Both the position numbers and the translations under genes were made by a program. Below the pieces are notes generated by a model. The model was not told the DNA's origin. It saw only the letters and a program-made list of their open reading frames with translations, and ran no database searches. A stretch of 64,000 nt of DNA from Methanogenium marinum (GTDB taxonomy: Archaea; Halobacteriota; Methanomicrobia; Methanomicrobiales; Methanomicrobiaceae), in NCBI RefSeq assembly GCF_028912405.1, contig NZ_JAKELO010000002.1, forward strand, positions 186,001 through 250,000. The letters are read 5' to 3'. Shown piece after piece: positions 8,124 to 16,244 of the stretch (within the stretch, counting starts at the first letter, position 1; every line of letters starts with the position of its first letter).

Positions 8124-8309
8124 TCAAACCTTTTCCAGATCTAAAGGAATGAATTCTTCATTCTCCAAAATATCATTCAGTTCAGCATCCAGCATCTTTG
8201 TGCAGTAATAGATTATGAGCCGATTTACGATATCGCTATACGATTCTCCTTTCCTACCGATTTTTTTAAGATCCTGTTTAATATCATCATGAACGGTTAT
8301 GGTTGCCAT
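8124..8309 (-). CDS. VapB-like (DUF7557-type) antitoxin, apparently orphan
   Basis: 61-aa protein beginning MATITVHDDIKQDLKKIG with SYSDIVNRLIIYY: a short ribbon-helix-helix-like N-terminus typical of small archaeal VapB-type antitoxins. A PIN-domain toxin normally follows. Here the next 270 bp downstream hold only the repeat copy at 7911, so the toxin seems lost. It may still act as a repressor or as an anti-addiction gene. Confidence 0.7.
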   Translation of the reverse strand: MATITVHDDIKQDLKKIGRKGESYSDIVNRLIIYYCTKMLDAELNDILENEEFIPLDLEKV

Positions 8310-8487
8310 AAATAATTTCTATGAAATAATTTATTGCATTAAACATATCTCCCATCCAGCATCTCAATCCTGAGAAAAGAAGGACCAAATCATGCAATGG
8401 TGATCATCAACAGCCTCGATGAGTCCTTATGAATATCCTACACAACGTATGTGACTACCAGGGCAAGAATCGCCCATTCACTCCTCT

Positions 8488-8700
8488 CTACCGGACCGCA
8501 ACATAGATGGCTGAAGAACGGGATAACGGAACAGGACATCCATCCTCTCTAAGACCCTCGATATGGAGTTCAATAGCTTCATGCATTCGCTCTTCCGCCT
8601 CCTCACGGGTTGCTCCGGTAGCCACACATCCCGGAAGATCCGGGGAGTACGCAGAATAGTTGCCGTCAGTCTTCTCTACAATTACTAAAAATCGATTCAT
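8488..8700 (-). CDS. hicB: HicB-family antitoxin (second locus)
   Basis: HicB-like protein of 70 residues from ATG 8700 (a GTG at 8703 would add one): FLVIVEKTDGNYSAYSPDLPGC, VATGATREEAEERMHEAI and a C-terminal strand IYVAVR. Start and the upstream hicA stop overlap as TGATG. In this locus the toxin comes first, opposite to the order at 5002-5441, so the two loci are independent acquisitions rather than duplicates. Confidence 0.9.
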   Translation of the reverse strand: MNRFLVIVEKTDGNYSAYSPDLPGCVATGATREEAEERMHEAIELHIEGLREDGCPVPLSRSSAIYVAVR

Positions 8701-8873
8701 CACTCATCCCTTCCTTTAAGTCTAGCCTGCTTCAGGATACTGTTCAACGTTCCCGGAGCCAGAACATCCGCCGGATGTCCGGAAATGGTTATTCTGCCCG
8801 GCTTTGCCAGATGTTTATACTGCCGGTGACTGCCCCGGGTAACCACGAGGTACCACCCATCTGCTTCGATCAT
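8700..8873 (-). CDS. hicA: HicA/YcfA-like toxin, short N-terminus
   Basis: 57 residues from ATG 8873: MIEADGWYLVVTRGSHRQY, then KPGRITISGHPADVLAPGTL and NSILKQARLKG. The catalytic histidine in TRGSHRQYKH and the C-terminal helices are intact. Family members usually begin about ten residues earlier. The frame upstream is open for about 16 codons (containing ERERLRK) but has no ATG, GTG or TTG before a TAA. So the N-terminal strand/helix may be lost, or translation may use a rare start codon. It overlaps hicB. Confidence 0.82.
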   Translation of the reverse strand: MIEADGWYLVVTRGSHRQYKHLAKPGRITISGHPADVLAPGTLNSILKQARLKGRDE

Positions 8874-9170
8874 CTTACGCAGTCTTTCACGTTCATTCTT
8901 CTCTTTCCTGACACTTCCGGATTATTATAATTGGATAATTAAATCATCAGAAATCCGATGACACGGGTATCATCTTACAGAGATATTCACTCCACATATG
9001 TCACTTTGAATACCGATCCATATTTATTGATCGCATGTAGTGAATTATTCAGTAAGACGAATGCGTCATGTACTAAAAAAAATATTTCTCCCTCATTTTT
9101 TTCTCCCTATTTCGTTGTCCGGATTCCGTCCTTTAATTTATATTTTTTTGTTACAATATTAGCTAAAAGC

Positions 9171-9270
9171 AGAACAGGAAGAATCCAAACACATTCACCC
9201 CCTATATGTTTGGCATATCGCACCTGAGAGAAGAGCGGCAGGGAGGGGGGCACCTCCCCTTGCTGTTCAT
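9171..9270 (+). repeat. Dispersed intergenic repeat, copy 4
   Basis: About 100 bp: AGAACAGGAAGAATC, a degenerate middle, then GCGGCAGGGAGGGGGGCACC/TCCCC hairpin and TTGCTGTTCAT. Lies in the gene-free spacer 8874-9484, which otherwise holds AT-rich sequence with nothing recognisable. Confidence 0.8.
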
Positions 9271-9484
9271 CAAACAGGACGTGTTTGAGAAAAAGAGAAG
9301 AATAAAATAAGAACAGAAAAAAGGGAGATAAAAAGTGGGAAGAGTATCCAAGCGTATCAAAACAGCCAAATCTTCCATTCCGGGTAATTACATCCCGATT
9401 CTGATGTTCAATCATTTTCCCGGATGAAACCGATAGGAGAGAACACCCATACATTAAATAATTTTTATCGCAATAAGGCTAATA

Positions 9485-10132
9485 ATGAACAGACAGGTGC
9501 TACTCTTAGCGGCCGTTCTTTCTATCATCCTCGTTCTTGCATGTGCAGGGTGTTCAGAACTTCCGGTGGATGGACGCGTGATTGGTTCAGAAGGGGGGGA
9601 TGGGGCAGCGGCGACCCCGACAGCAACGCCGAACTGGGTGCAGGTGGCCACACCCATCAGAACCCAGGAACCAACGGTGACTGCGTCGCCGACCGAAACA
9701 CCATCACAAATTGAAGTGCCGGGGTATGCCGAGATATATTCAAACAAGGTATATTTGCTCTATGACGTAATGGCGCTCAACTACGATCTGAAAGTTCCTG
9801 CGATGATAATCGATCTTGACATTCATCCGGATATGTACACCAATACTAAGCGGATATACAGCGATTTTGGAACCAAAGATCTGATCACCATCAAAGAGTT
9901 CTATCCTGATCCGCACGCTGACCTCATCATCACCATCATCGACCGTGATACCGGCGACGTGGTTGAGGAAAATGACTTTGCACAGTTCACAAAGGAGAAT
10001 GAAAGGCACACCATAACCCTGCGATACCCCGGGAACTACCAGCTGGAGATCACAGGAAACAATGTAGAAGTGGGCATCACCATATCAGTCCCCGAAGCAA
10101 ACCTCGTGGACAATGATAATCCATTCTCATGA
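9485..10132 (+). CDS. Secreted lipoprotein-like protein, 215 aa
   Basis: N-terminal signal with a hydrophobic core (VLLLAAVLSIILVLA) and a lipobox-like CAGC with Cys23, so it is probably lipid-anchored outside the membrane. Residues about 44-75 are a Thr/Pro-rich linker typical of methanogen surface proteins and often glycosylated. The C-terminal 130 residues look like a beta-rich domain (YNKVYLLYDVMALNYDLKVP..., RDTGDVVEENDFAQF..., RYPGNYQLEITG). No known family recognised. It stands alone between repeat-containing spacers. Confidence 0.7.
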   Translation: MNRQVLLLAAVLSIILVLACAGCSELPVDGRVIGSEGGDGAAATPTATPNWVQVATPIRTQEPTVTASPTETPSQIEVPGYAEIYSNKVYLLYDVMALNYDLKVPAMIIDLDIHPDMYTNTKRIYSDFGTKDLITIKEFYPDPHADLIITIIDRDTGDVVEENDFAQFTKENERHTITLRYPGNYQLEITGNNVEVGITISVPEANLVDNDNPFS

Positions 10133-10765
10133 GCTGAGAGAGAGAGAAGAGGAAAGAAAAAAGGGAAAATAGTTACAAATTACTAGAAAGTAAGAGAGAG
10201 GAATAATGAAAAAACGAGACGTGGAAAGAGGATAGGATAATCCAGATAACCGGGGTTGAAAATGGGGGAAATCTTCCGGTTATTTTTTGTCTCTTCTTTT
10301 TTTGTTTGTATTTTTTTTGATTCACATCGTTTTCGTATCGTTTTCGTATCGTTTTCGATTTGCATCTTATTTTTAAGATTGATGACAATTTCTGATCGAT
10401 GTCATAATTTCTGAACACTGCTGTAACTTTAGATCAGTATCCCACATTCAGATTCACATCAAAAATTCTGATCCACATCAAAAATGCTGATTTCAACTTC
10501 TTGAAAGAATTCGAAACCATGAACAAATTCACAGACACGCAGGTGAATACACGAGTAAATACTACGCCCCACTCCTTTCTCTTCTGCTTCACCTCCCTGA
10601 ATCCCAACAATTCTGCGCCCTTGTGCAATTCACTACACCAAAAACCAATCCAATCTGCAAATATCCCCTATAATTTCAGAAAAATGCACAAAATCCTGCA
10701 AAATTCCACACAAATTCCATAAAATCCCCCCTCACCTCATCCAACCGCAGGACCAAATCGAAAGC
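10133..10765. other. Gene-free spacer with short direct repeats
   Basis: No credible gene. Three direct copies of TCGTTTTCGTA occur at 10327-10362. Two copies of CACATCAAAAAT(T/G)CTGAT lie at about 10454-10490, with looser relatives just before. A poly-purine stretch follows the lipoprotein gene. The region is AT-rich and looks like decayed or regulatory DNA. Confidence 0.55.
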
Positions 10766-10774
10766 CTTTATACT
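10766..10774 (+). promoter_or_regulatory. TATA box for tRNA-Arg
   Basis: CTTTATACT preceded by CGAAAGC, a BRE/TATA-like pair, lies about 52 nt upstream of the mature tRNA 5' end, leaving room for a short leader. Confidence 0.5.
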
Positions 10775-10825
10775 CAGAACTACGTATCTTAGTAAGCACC
10801 TCGCTAAGACGGAAGTGCGATACCG

Positions 10826-10897
10826 GTCCCGGTAGGGTAGTGGATATCCTAGAAGCTTGCGGAGCTTTTGACCCGGGTTCAAGTCCCGGCCGGGGCG
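10826..10897 (+). tRNA. tRNA-Arg (anticodon GCG)
   Basis: A cloverleaf can be folded by hand. The acceptor GTCCCGG pairs with CCGGGGC (one G-T pair), with discriminator G at 10897 and no encoded CCA. The D-arm is GGGTAGTGGATATCCT. The anticodon stem GAAGC/GCTTT encloses the loop TTGCGGA with GCG at positions 34-36, reading CGC codons. The T-arm CCGGG-TTCAAGT-CCCGG is perfect. The variable loop is short (TGAC). A weak D-stem (one mismatch) is the only imperfection. Confidence 0.88.
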
Positions 10898-10905
10898 TCG
10901 TTTTT

Positions 10906-10933
10906 CGGGGATTTTTCCCCGTTTTATTTTTTT
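10906..10933 (+). terminator. Hairpin plus T-run after tRNA-Arg
   Basis: CGGGG-ATTTTT-CCCCG followed by TTTTATTTTTTT is an intrinsic-terminator shape, and archaeal RNA polymerase also stops at such T-runs. Confidence 0.7.
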
Positions 10934-11022
10934 CTGATTGTTTTGACAATTATCTGACCATTTGTTTTTCAGAGTTATTTCCTTTCAGTCCAAACCCCAT
11001 CTCTAACCAAAGTCCTAACCAA

Positions 11023-11159
11023 AGTCTCGGTAATACCTAAATCCAACTTCCATCTCAATCCCCAATCCTACTGAAATAACAGTCCCAACCACAGTCCCGG
11101 TAATACCTAAATCCAACTTTCATCCCAATCCCCAATCCTACTGAAATCACAGTCCCAAA
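11023..11159. repeat. 70-bp tandem duplication
   Basis: Two nearly identical units with a period of exactly 70 bp (the TAATACCTAA boxes are at 11031 and 11101). They differ at only a handful of positions and continue into a third partial unit upstream (about 10995, CTAACCAAAGTC). Non-coding. Confidence 0.9.
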
Positions 11160-11690
11160 AGAAATAGCACCGCCCATGTCAATGACGTCAACTGCCCACC
11201 AAAGCTATGGGATTCCTGCTTCTTTGATCATGAAGGGATCTTCATTACAATAGACAAACAGAAGGAGGTAAACATAAGGTCACCAGTTGGAATAAATAAG
11301 GGGGAATAATTCATCAAGGATAAATTACCCAACCAGGAATATTACCCTGCAGGGAGACATATCCAACAGGCGAGCCAAGAGTCGTCAAATGATTCTTATA
11401 AGTGGCATCCATGCGTGACGGAGAAATGACACCACAGATACACAGATATACCACATGTCATTTTTAGCCAGAATGAACAATCTATGCGCATCCGACCATA
11501 TTTTGAGTTAAATCATAGGAAATAATACAGAAAACAGACGATTCCGGAAATTTTAATACGAGGAATTATTAGTGAAAACAAAAATACATTTTAATATCAG
11601 TGGTGGTTGTAGCCACCTGTTACATTCTATAGGAAAAATAGATAGCATTCAACCAAATTCCCATACATAAATCCATCCGAAAATCCCAAA
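11160..11690. other. Gene-free spacer before the glycan locus
   Basis: No gene is supported. One short frame on the plus strand (about 11174-11309) contains a CPPKLWDSCFFDHEG-like stretch with Cys and His, but it lacks a start codon and a family match. The rest is AT-rich and probably contains the promoter for the gene at 11706. Confidence 0.4.
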
Positions 11691-11705
11691 GGAGGTCCCC
11701 CCGAT

Positions 11706-12662
11706 TTGTATCGAGATAAAAAAATAAGCGTTGTCGTACCTGCATATAAGGAAGAACTCCTCATCAAAGAGACGCTAAAGTCCATACCTGATTATGTGGA
11801 CCGCGTCTATGTGGTAAATGATTGTTCTCCGGACCGCACCGGAGAAATAATCGCAGAGTTTGCAAAGCATGATGACAGAGTTGTCCCCCTGACGCATGAA
11901 GTGAACAAAGGTCCCGGTGCAGCCATTGTTACAGGATATAATAGGGCAATAATTGAAAACATCGATCTTGTCGCTACCATGGATGGTGACAATCAAATGG
12001 ATCCGGCATTTCTTCCCGAATTATTGGATCCTATCATCGATGGTAAATGCGACTTAACAATGGGAAATCGATTAATAAATGCAAAATCCCGAAAAGGAAT
12101 GAGCAAATGGAGATTGTTTGGAAATTCAATTCTCACATTTCTTACGAAAATTGCATCAGGATACTGGCAGATGATGGACCCCCAAAATGGATATACTGTC
12201 ATTTCTGCTCGCGCTTTAAGAACGATCGATGTTGACAGTATATATCCCAGGTACGGTTATCTGAATGACAGACTGGTAAAATTAAATATTTCAGGATTTA
12301 AAGTGCGCAATGTACCTCATCCATCAAGATATAATAATGAGACATCCGGAATAAGATATCGATCCTATATTACCAAAGTATCGTGGTTACTATTGAAAGA
12401 TTTCCTTTTCAGATTAAGAACTAAATATATCATTCAGAGTTTCCACCCGTTAGTATTTTTCTATTTTTTTGGAACAATGCTCTCAGCACTAGGGATTTTA
12501 ATGGCATTAATTACAATCTGGGAGAAATTTATTGCAGGTTATAATGTACTTTTCGTGCATGGAGTCCTTTCATTTATCACATTTATGCTGGGAATGATGT
12601 TTTTACTATTTGCAATGCTCTATGACATGGAACAGGAGAGGAATACAAATGGTTGGTATTGA
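11706..12662 (+). CDS. Family 2 glycosyltransferase with C-terminal membrane spans
   Basis: Transfers a sugar from a nucleotide-sugar to a lipid carrier or glycan, like dolichyl-phosphate sugar synthases. The N-terminal GT-A domain has SVVVPAYKEE, the VVNDCSPDRT motif, and the DXD-type ATMDGDNQMDP (metal/nucleotide binding, about residues 90-100). The C-terminal part (about 245-310) has two hydrophobic spans. The start is a TTG: a strong AAGGAGGT at 11689-11696 sits 9 nt upstream and no ATG fits. It is the first gene of the glycan locus. Confidence 0.88.
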   Translation: MYRDKKISVVVPAYKEELLIKETLKSIPDYVDRVYVVNDCSPDRTGEIIAEFAKHDDRVVPLTHEVNKGPGAAIVTGYNRAIIENIDLVATMDGDNQMDPAFLPELLDPIIDGKCDLTMGNRLINAKSRKGMSKWRLFGNSILTFLTKIASGYWQMMDPQNGYTVISARALRTIDVDSIYPRYGYLNDRLVKLNISGFKVRNVPHPSRYNNETSGIRYRSYITKVSWLLLKDFLFRLRTKYIIQSFHPLVFFYFFGTMLSALGILMALITIWEKFIAGYNVLFVHGVLSFITFMLGMMFLLFAMLYDMEQERNTNGWY

Positions 12663-12692
12663 GACAAGTATTCAGAACCAGAGGTAATATTA

Positions 12693-13774
12693 ATGAAAAT
12701 TCTCATCGATATGGGGCATCCCGCCCATGTACATTTGTTCAGAAATTTTATCTCAGAAATGCAGAACAGAGGCCATGAATTTCTGGTTACTGCAAGAAAA
12801 AGGATGTAACCCACACACTTCTTAAAAATTATCAAATTGAATATGTACCTGTAGGATCCTTAAAAAAAGGGACTTCTGGACTTATTATAGAATGGATCCA
12901 GAGAGATTTGTCAATATACTCTCTGGCAAAGCAATTTGACCCGGATCTATTAATGGGAATGGGAAATCCTTGTGTTTGCCACGCTGCAAAACTTTTAGGG
13001 AAATATGCAATAATCTTCACTGACACAGAACATGCCAAACTTCAAAACTCACTATCTGTTCCGTTCTGTGATGCAGTATGCACCCCATCTTGTTATGTGG
13101 GTGACCTTGGTAAGAAGCAGGTCCGGTATAACAGTTACCATGAGCTCGCGTACCTCCATCCGAATAACTTCACACCAAACCCCACTGTCCTCACCGAACT
13201 CAACCTCAAAGAGGGTGACCCCTTCATTGTCATACGCTTCGTTTCTTGGCAAGCAAACCACGACGTAGGACAGAGCGGCATTACGCTAGACAATAAGCGA
13301 AAAGCGATTCATGAATTCGAAAAATACGGCCGTGTTTTTATCACTTCAGAAAAACCTCTGCCGCAGGAGTTCGAAAAATATCGAATCTCAGTTGCTCCCG
13401 AAAAAATGCATGATTTGCTTTACTATGCCACCCTCCTGTATGGTGAAAGCTCGACCATGGCATCAGAGTGTGCTGTTTTGGGAACACATGCAATCTTCTG
13501 CGATTTTGCCGGTCGTGGTTACACAGACGAGGAAGAGAAAATCTATGATCTTATCTATAATTTCAAACTGGATGAATTAGGTCAGGAAGAATCAATAAAG
13601 AAAGCAGTTGAGTTGTTGCAGGACCCAGATCTCAAGAAAACAGGGCGAGAGAAGCAAGAACATTTGCTAAGCGACAAAATCGATGCTACCGCATTTATGG
13701 TTTGGTTTATTGAAAATTATCCAGACAGTGTTGCCAAGATGGAAAAAAATGACATCTCCAGGAGTTTTAAATGA
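12693..13774 (+). pseudogene. DUF354-family GT-B protein, one frameshift
   Basis: The frame from ATG 12693 (with GAGGTAA before it) encodes MKILIDMGHPAHVHLFRNF, the typical DUF354 N-terminus, and stops at TAA 12807. The remaining family sequence (KDVTHTLLKNYQIEYVP onward to a C-terminus at 13774) continues in another frame. Adding one A in the run of five A at 12797-12801 would restore 'TARKKDVTHTLL' and give a full-length protein of about 360 aa. DUF354 proteins resemble UDP-GlcNAc 2-epimerase/GT-B folds and sit in glycan clusters. The single-base difference could be a sequencing error, a recent mutation or phase variation. The stop overlaps the next gene by 4 nt. Confidence 0.85.
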
Positions 13775-15045
13775 GCAAATCTCTCTCAATAATCGGTTGT
13801 GGATATGTTGGATGCGTAACCGGCACATGTTTTGCCGATATGGGTCATGAAGTGACTCTCGTTGATATTGACCCCAGTAGAGTCTATTCTATCAATGAAG
13901 GACATTCTCCCATTTATGAATCTGGTCTCGAAGATCTCATAAAGGAGAACCGAAAACGAATCTGTGCAACAACAGATCTCCGGACTGCAGTAAATAATAC
14001 GGATATTACCTTTATCGCCGTGGGTACTCCTTCAAATGTTGATGGTTCTATCAATCTAACATATGTATTCAATGCATGCAAGGAAATTGGTGAAATACTC
14101 CGGGAAAAAGACAGTTTCCACGTCATAATTGTAAAAAGCACGGTATTCCCAGGAACAACGGATACTCAGGTTCGCCAAATCCTGGAAGAACATTCGGGAA
14201 AGAAGGCAGGGATTGATTTCGGGCTCGGTGCAAATCCTGAGTTTCTCCGGGAAGGGAATGCAGTACAGGATTTCCTCTCTCCGGATCGGGTCGTAATCGG
14301 CGCAGATGACCCACGGACTGCTAACGTCATCAGGGACATATATGCCCCTCTAAATCCTCAGATTTTTACAACTTCAATTCGTACAGCTGAAATAATTAAA
14401 TACACCAGTAATGCATTTCTTGCCACAAAAATCAGCTTTGCAAACGAGATCGGGAATCTGTGCAAAACGCTGGGAGTTGATTCAAAAGATGTATTTGATG
14501 GAGTGGGCATGGATAGTCGTATCAGCCCGGCATTTTTCAGGACCGGCATAGGCTTTGGTGGATCGTGCTTCCCGAAGGACGTTTGCGCTCTCCTATCGGG
14601 GGCAAGGGACTGTGGAGAGAAACTGAATGTCCTTAATGCAGTAATCGCGACTAATGAGGCACAACCACTGAGACTTCTTGGTCTCCTCAAGCGACACCTC
14701 CCAAATCTCAAGGGAAAAACGATCGGAATTCTCGGCCTTGCATTCAAACCTGATACCGATGACATCAGGGAAAGCAGGGCCATACCAGTTGTTTCCAGTC
14801 TTTGTTCCGAAGGGGCCGAGGTTATTGCCTATGATCCCGCAGCAATGGATAATTTCAGGCACATATTTCCGCATATCACGTATACCTCTTCTGCTTCCTC
14901 GGTACTTGAAGCCGATGCAGTTCTTATCCTCACTGAGTGGAAAGAATTTGAATATCTTGATTATTCGGGCAAAATCGTTATCGATGGACGCAGGATCGAA
15001 GCTGCACGGAATCATGCTACTATCTATGAAGGGGTGTGCTGGTGA
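13771..15045 (+). CDS. ugd: UDP-glucose 6-dehydrogenase
   Basis: Oxidises UDP-glucose to UDP-glucuronate with two NAD+. Three-domain UDP-sugar dehydrogenase of 424 aa: N-terminal Rossmann GCGYVGCVTG (residues 9-18), the VGTPSNVDGS and STVFPGTT segments, the catalytic cysteine in FGGSCFPKD, and a C-terminal UDP-binding domain starting near GKTIGILGLAFKPDTDD. The pairing with GalU right behind it (4-nt overlap) supports UDP-glucose as substrate. Start overlaps the DUF354 gene as ATGA. Confidence 0.92.
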   Translation: MSKSLSIIGCGYVGCVTGTCFADMGHEVTLVDIDPSRVYSINEGHSPIYESGLEDLIKENRKRICATTDLRTAVNNTDITFIAVGTPSNVDGSINLTYVFNACKEIGEILREKDSFHVIIVKSTVFPGTTDTQVRQILEEHSGKKAGIDFGLGANPEFLREGNAVQDFLSPDRVVIGADDPRTANVIRDIYAPLNPQIFTTSIRTAEIIKYTSNAFLATKISFANEIGNLCKTLGVDSKDVFDGVGMDSRISPAFFRTGIGFGGSCFPKDVCALLSGARDCGEKLNVLNAVIATNEAQPLRLLGLLKRHLPNLKGKTIGILGLAFKPDTDDIRESRAIPVVSSLCSEGAEVIAYDPAAMDNFRHIFPHITYTSSASSVLEADAVLILTEWKEFEYLDYSGKIVIDGRRIEAARNHATIYEGVCW

Positions 15046-15971
15046 CAAAGGTCCATAAAGCTGTTATCCCTGTTGCGGGTCTCGGGACACGCTTTCTCCC
15101 TGCCACCAAAGCTATGCCTAAGGAAATGCTCCCCATTATTGACAGGCCAGTGATCCAGTATGTTGTTGAAGAGGCAATAGCTTCCGGGATTGACGATTTG
15201 ATCTTCATCACAGGTAGGAGTAAGAGAGCTATTGAAGATTATTTTGATGATTCACCGGAACTTGAAATGCACCTGCGGGATCATCATAAAAATGAAATGC
15301 TCAAGGTAGTTCAGGATGTTTCATCTCTCGTAGATATTCACTACATCAGGCAGAAGGAACCAAGGGGTCTTGGTGATGCAGTATTACGGGCGGAGAAGCA
15401 TATCGGTGATGAACCATTTGCAGTCCTTCTCGGTGACGACATAATCGTTAATGGAGTGCCCTGCACCAGACAGTTGATTGATACGTTTAATCACACCCAT
15501 GGATCGGTCATCGCGGTAAATGAGGTCCCTCCCGAAAAAGTCAGCAGTTATGGAATTATCAAGGGTCATCCAATTGGGCCCTCACTGTACCAGATAGAAG
15601 ATCTTGTAGAAAAACCAAGGCTTGAGGATGCTCCCTCCCGGATAGGAGCAATGGGTCGGTATATTTTTACTCCAGAGATATTTGAATGCCTTAAAAGTGT
15701 CCAACCAGGTGTAGGGGGAGAAATTCAGCTCACCGATGCCATCAAAATTCTCTGTCAACGCCAGTCAGTCTATGCATTCCAGTTCAGTGGAAAGCGATAT
15801 GATACAGGTGACCGACTTGGTTATGTAGAGGCGATTATTGACTTTGCTCTGTCCCATGAAGAAATCGGTGAGCAGGTGATGGAATATCTTCAGATCGTTC
15901 TGAATCAGAAGAATGTGCAAACATCTAATCCAGTTTATGATGATAATAATAAACCAATTTTGAGGTCATAA
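15042..15971 (+). CDS. galU: UTP-glucose-1-phosphate uridylyltransferase
   Basis: Makes UDP-glucose from glucose 1-phosphate and UTP, feeding the dehydrogenase before it. The nucleotidyltransferase signature VAGLGTRFLPATKAMPKEM is at residues 9-27, followed by QYVVEEAIASGI, LLGDDII and DLVEKP, and GRYIFTPEIFE near the sugar site. The GTG at 15042 overlaps the ugd stop (GTGA) and follows AAGGGGTG, so it is preferred over the GTG at 15036. Length of about 309 aa is normal. Confidence 0.93.
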   Translation: MTKVHKAVIPVAGLGTRFLPATKAMPKEMLPIIDRPVIQYVVEEAIASGIDDLIFITGRSKRAIEDYFDDSPELEMHLRDHHKNEMLKVVQDVSSLVDIHYIRQKEPRGLGDAVLRAEKHIGDEPFAVLLGDDIIVNGVPCTRQLIDTFNHTHGSVIAVNEVPPEKVSSYGIIKGHPIGPSLYQIEDLVEKPRLEDAPSRIGAMGRYIFTPEIFECLKSVQPGVGGEIQLTDAIKILCQRQSVYAFQFSGKRYDTGDRLGYVEAIIDFALSHEEIGEQVMEYLQIVLNQKNVQTSNPVYDDNNKPILRS

Positions 15972-16051
15972 TAAATGAAGCAAAATTTGTCGCCTCCAAT
16001 TTTTGTGCCCCGAAACAAATTGACAGGTAGATCATCATACCCAGGGACACC

Positions 16052-16183
16052 GTTATGGGCCCCACCTGCAAAAAAAACAATAACGACCCCACAGGAGTCA
16101 CCGTCCATTAATATAATCGAAATACTTGCGAACCTCAGCGCAGAGGTGCTGGGTATAACCCATTCGTCCCCTCGATCCGGACG
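16052..16183 (+). pseudogene. Decayed duplicate of the 3' part of the following UDP-HexNAc dehydrogenase gene
   Basis: About 130 bp that align base by base, with many substitutions, to the segment around 17227-17350 of the next gene. The GGCC..CTGCAAAA..AACAATAACGACCC box corresponds to GGGCCTTGCC..AACATCAACGACCC, and GAGTCACCGTCCAT is identical in both. No intact frame is left (the stretch encoding PQESPSINIIEILANLSAEV is recognisable). So a longer tandem paralogue or partial duplication once stood here. It fills most of the spacer 15972-16244. Confidence 0.7.
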
Positions 16184-16244
16184 AAGAGAGGAATGTTCAC
16201 ATGTCCAAAATCAAAACTTATTTCCCTAAAAAATTGGAGAAGCT

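Noticed and set aside
8958..9454. Frames of 89 (plus) and 115 (minus) codons in the spacer before the lipoprotein gene
   Set aside because: Both run through a dispersed repeat copy and show no domain or start signal.
10826..10897. tRNA-Arg as the attachment site of the replicon
   Set aside because: The element lies 35 kb away and no copy of the tRNA 3' end was seen near 45 or 61 kb.
15975..16229. 84-codon plus-strand frame between galU and the dehydrogenase as a gene
   Set aside because: Its sequence aligns with the 3' part of the next gene in mixed frames, so it is a pseudogene fragment.
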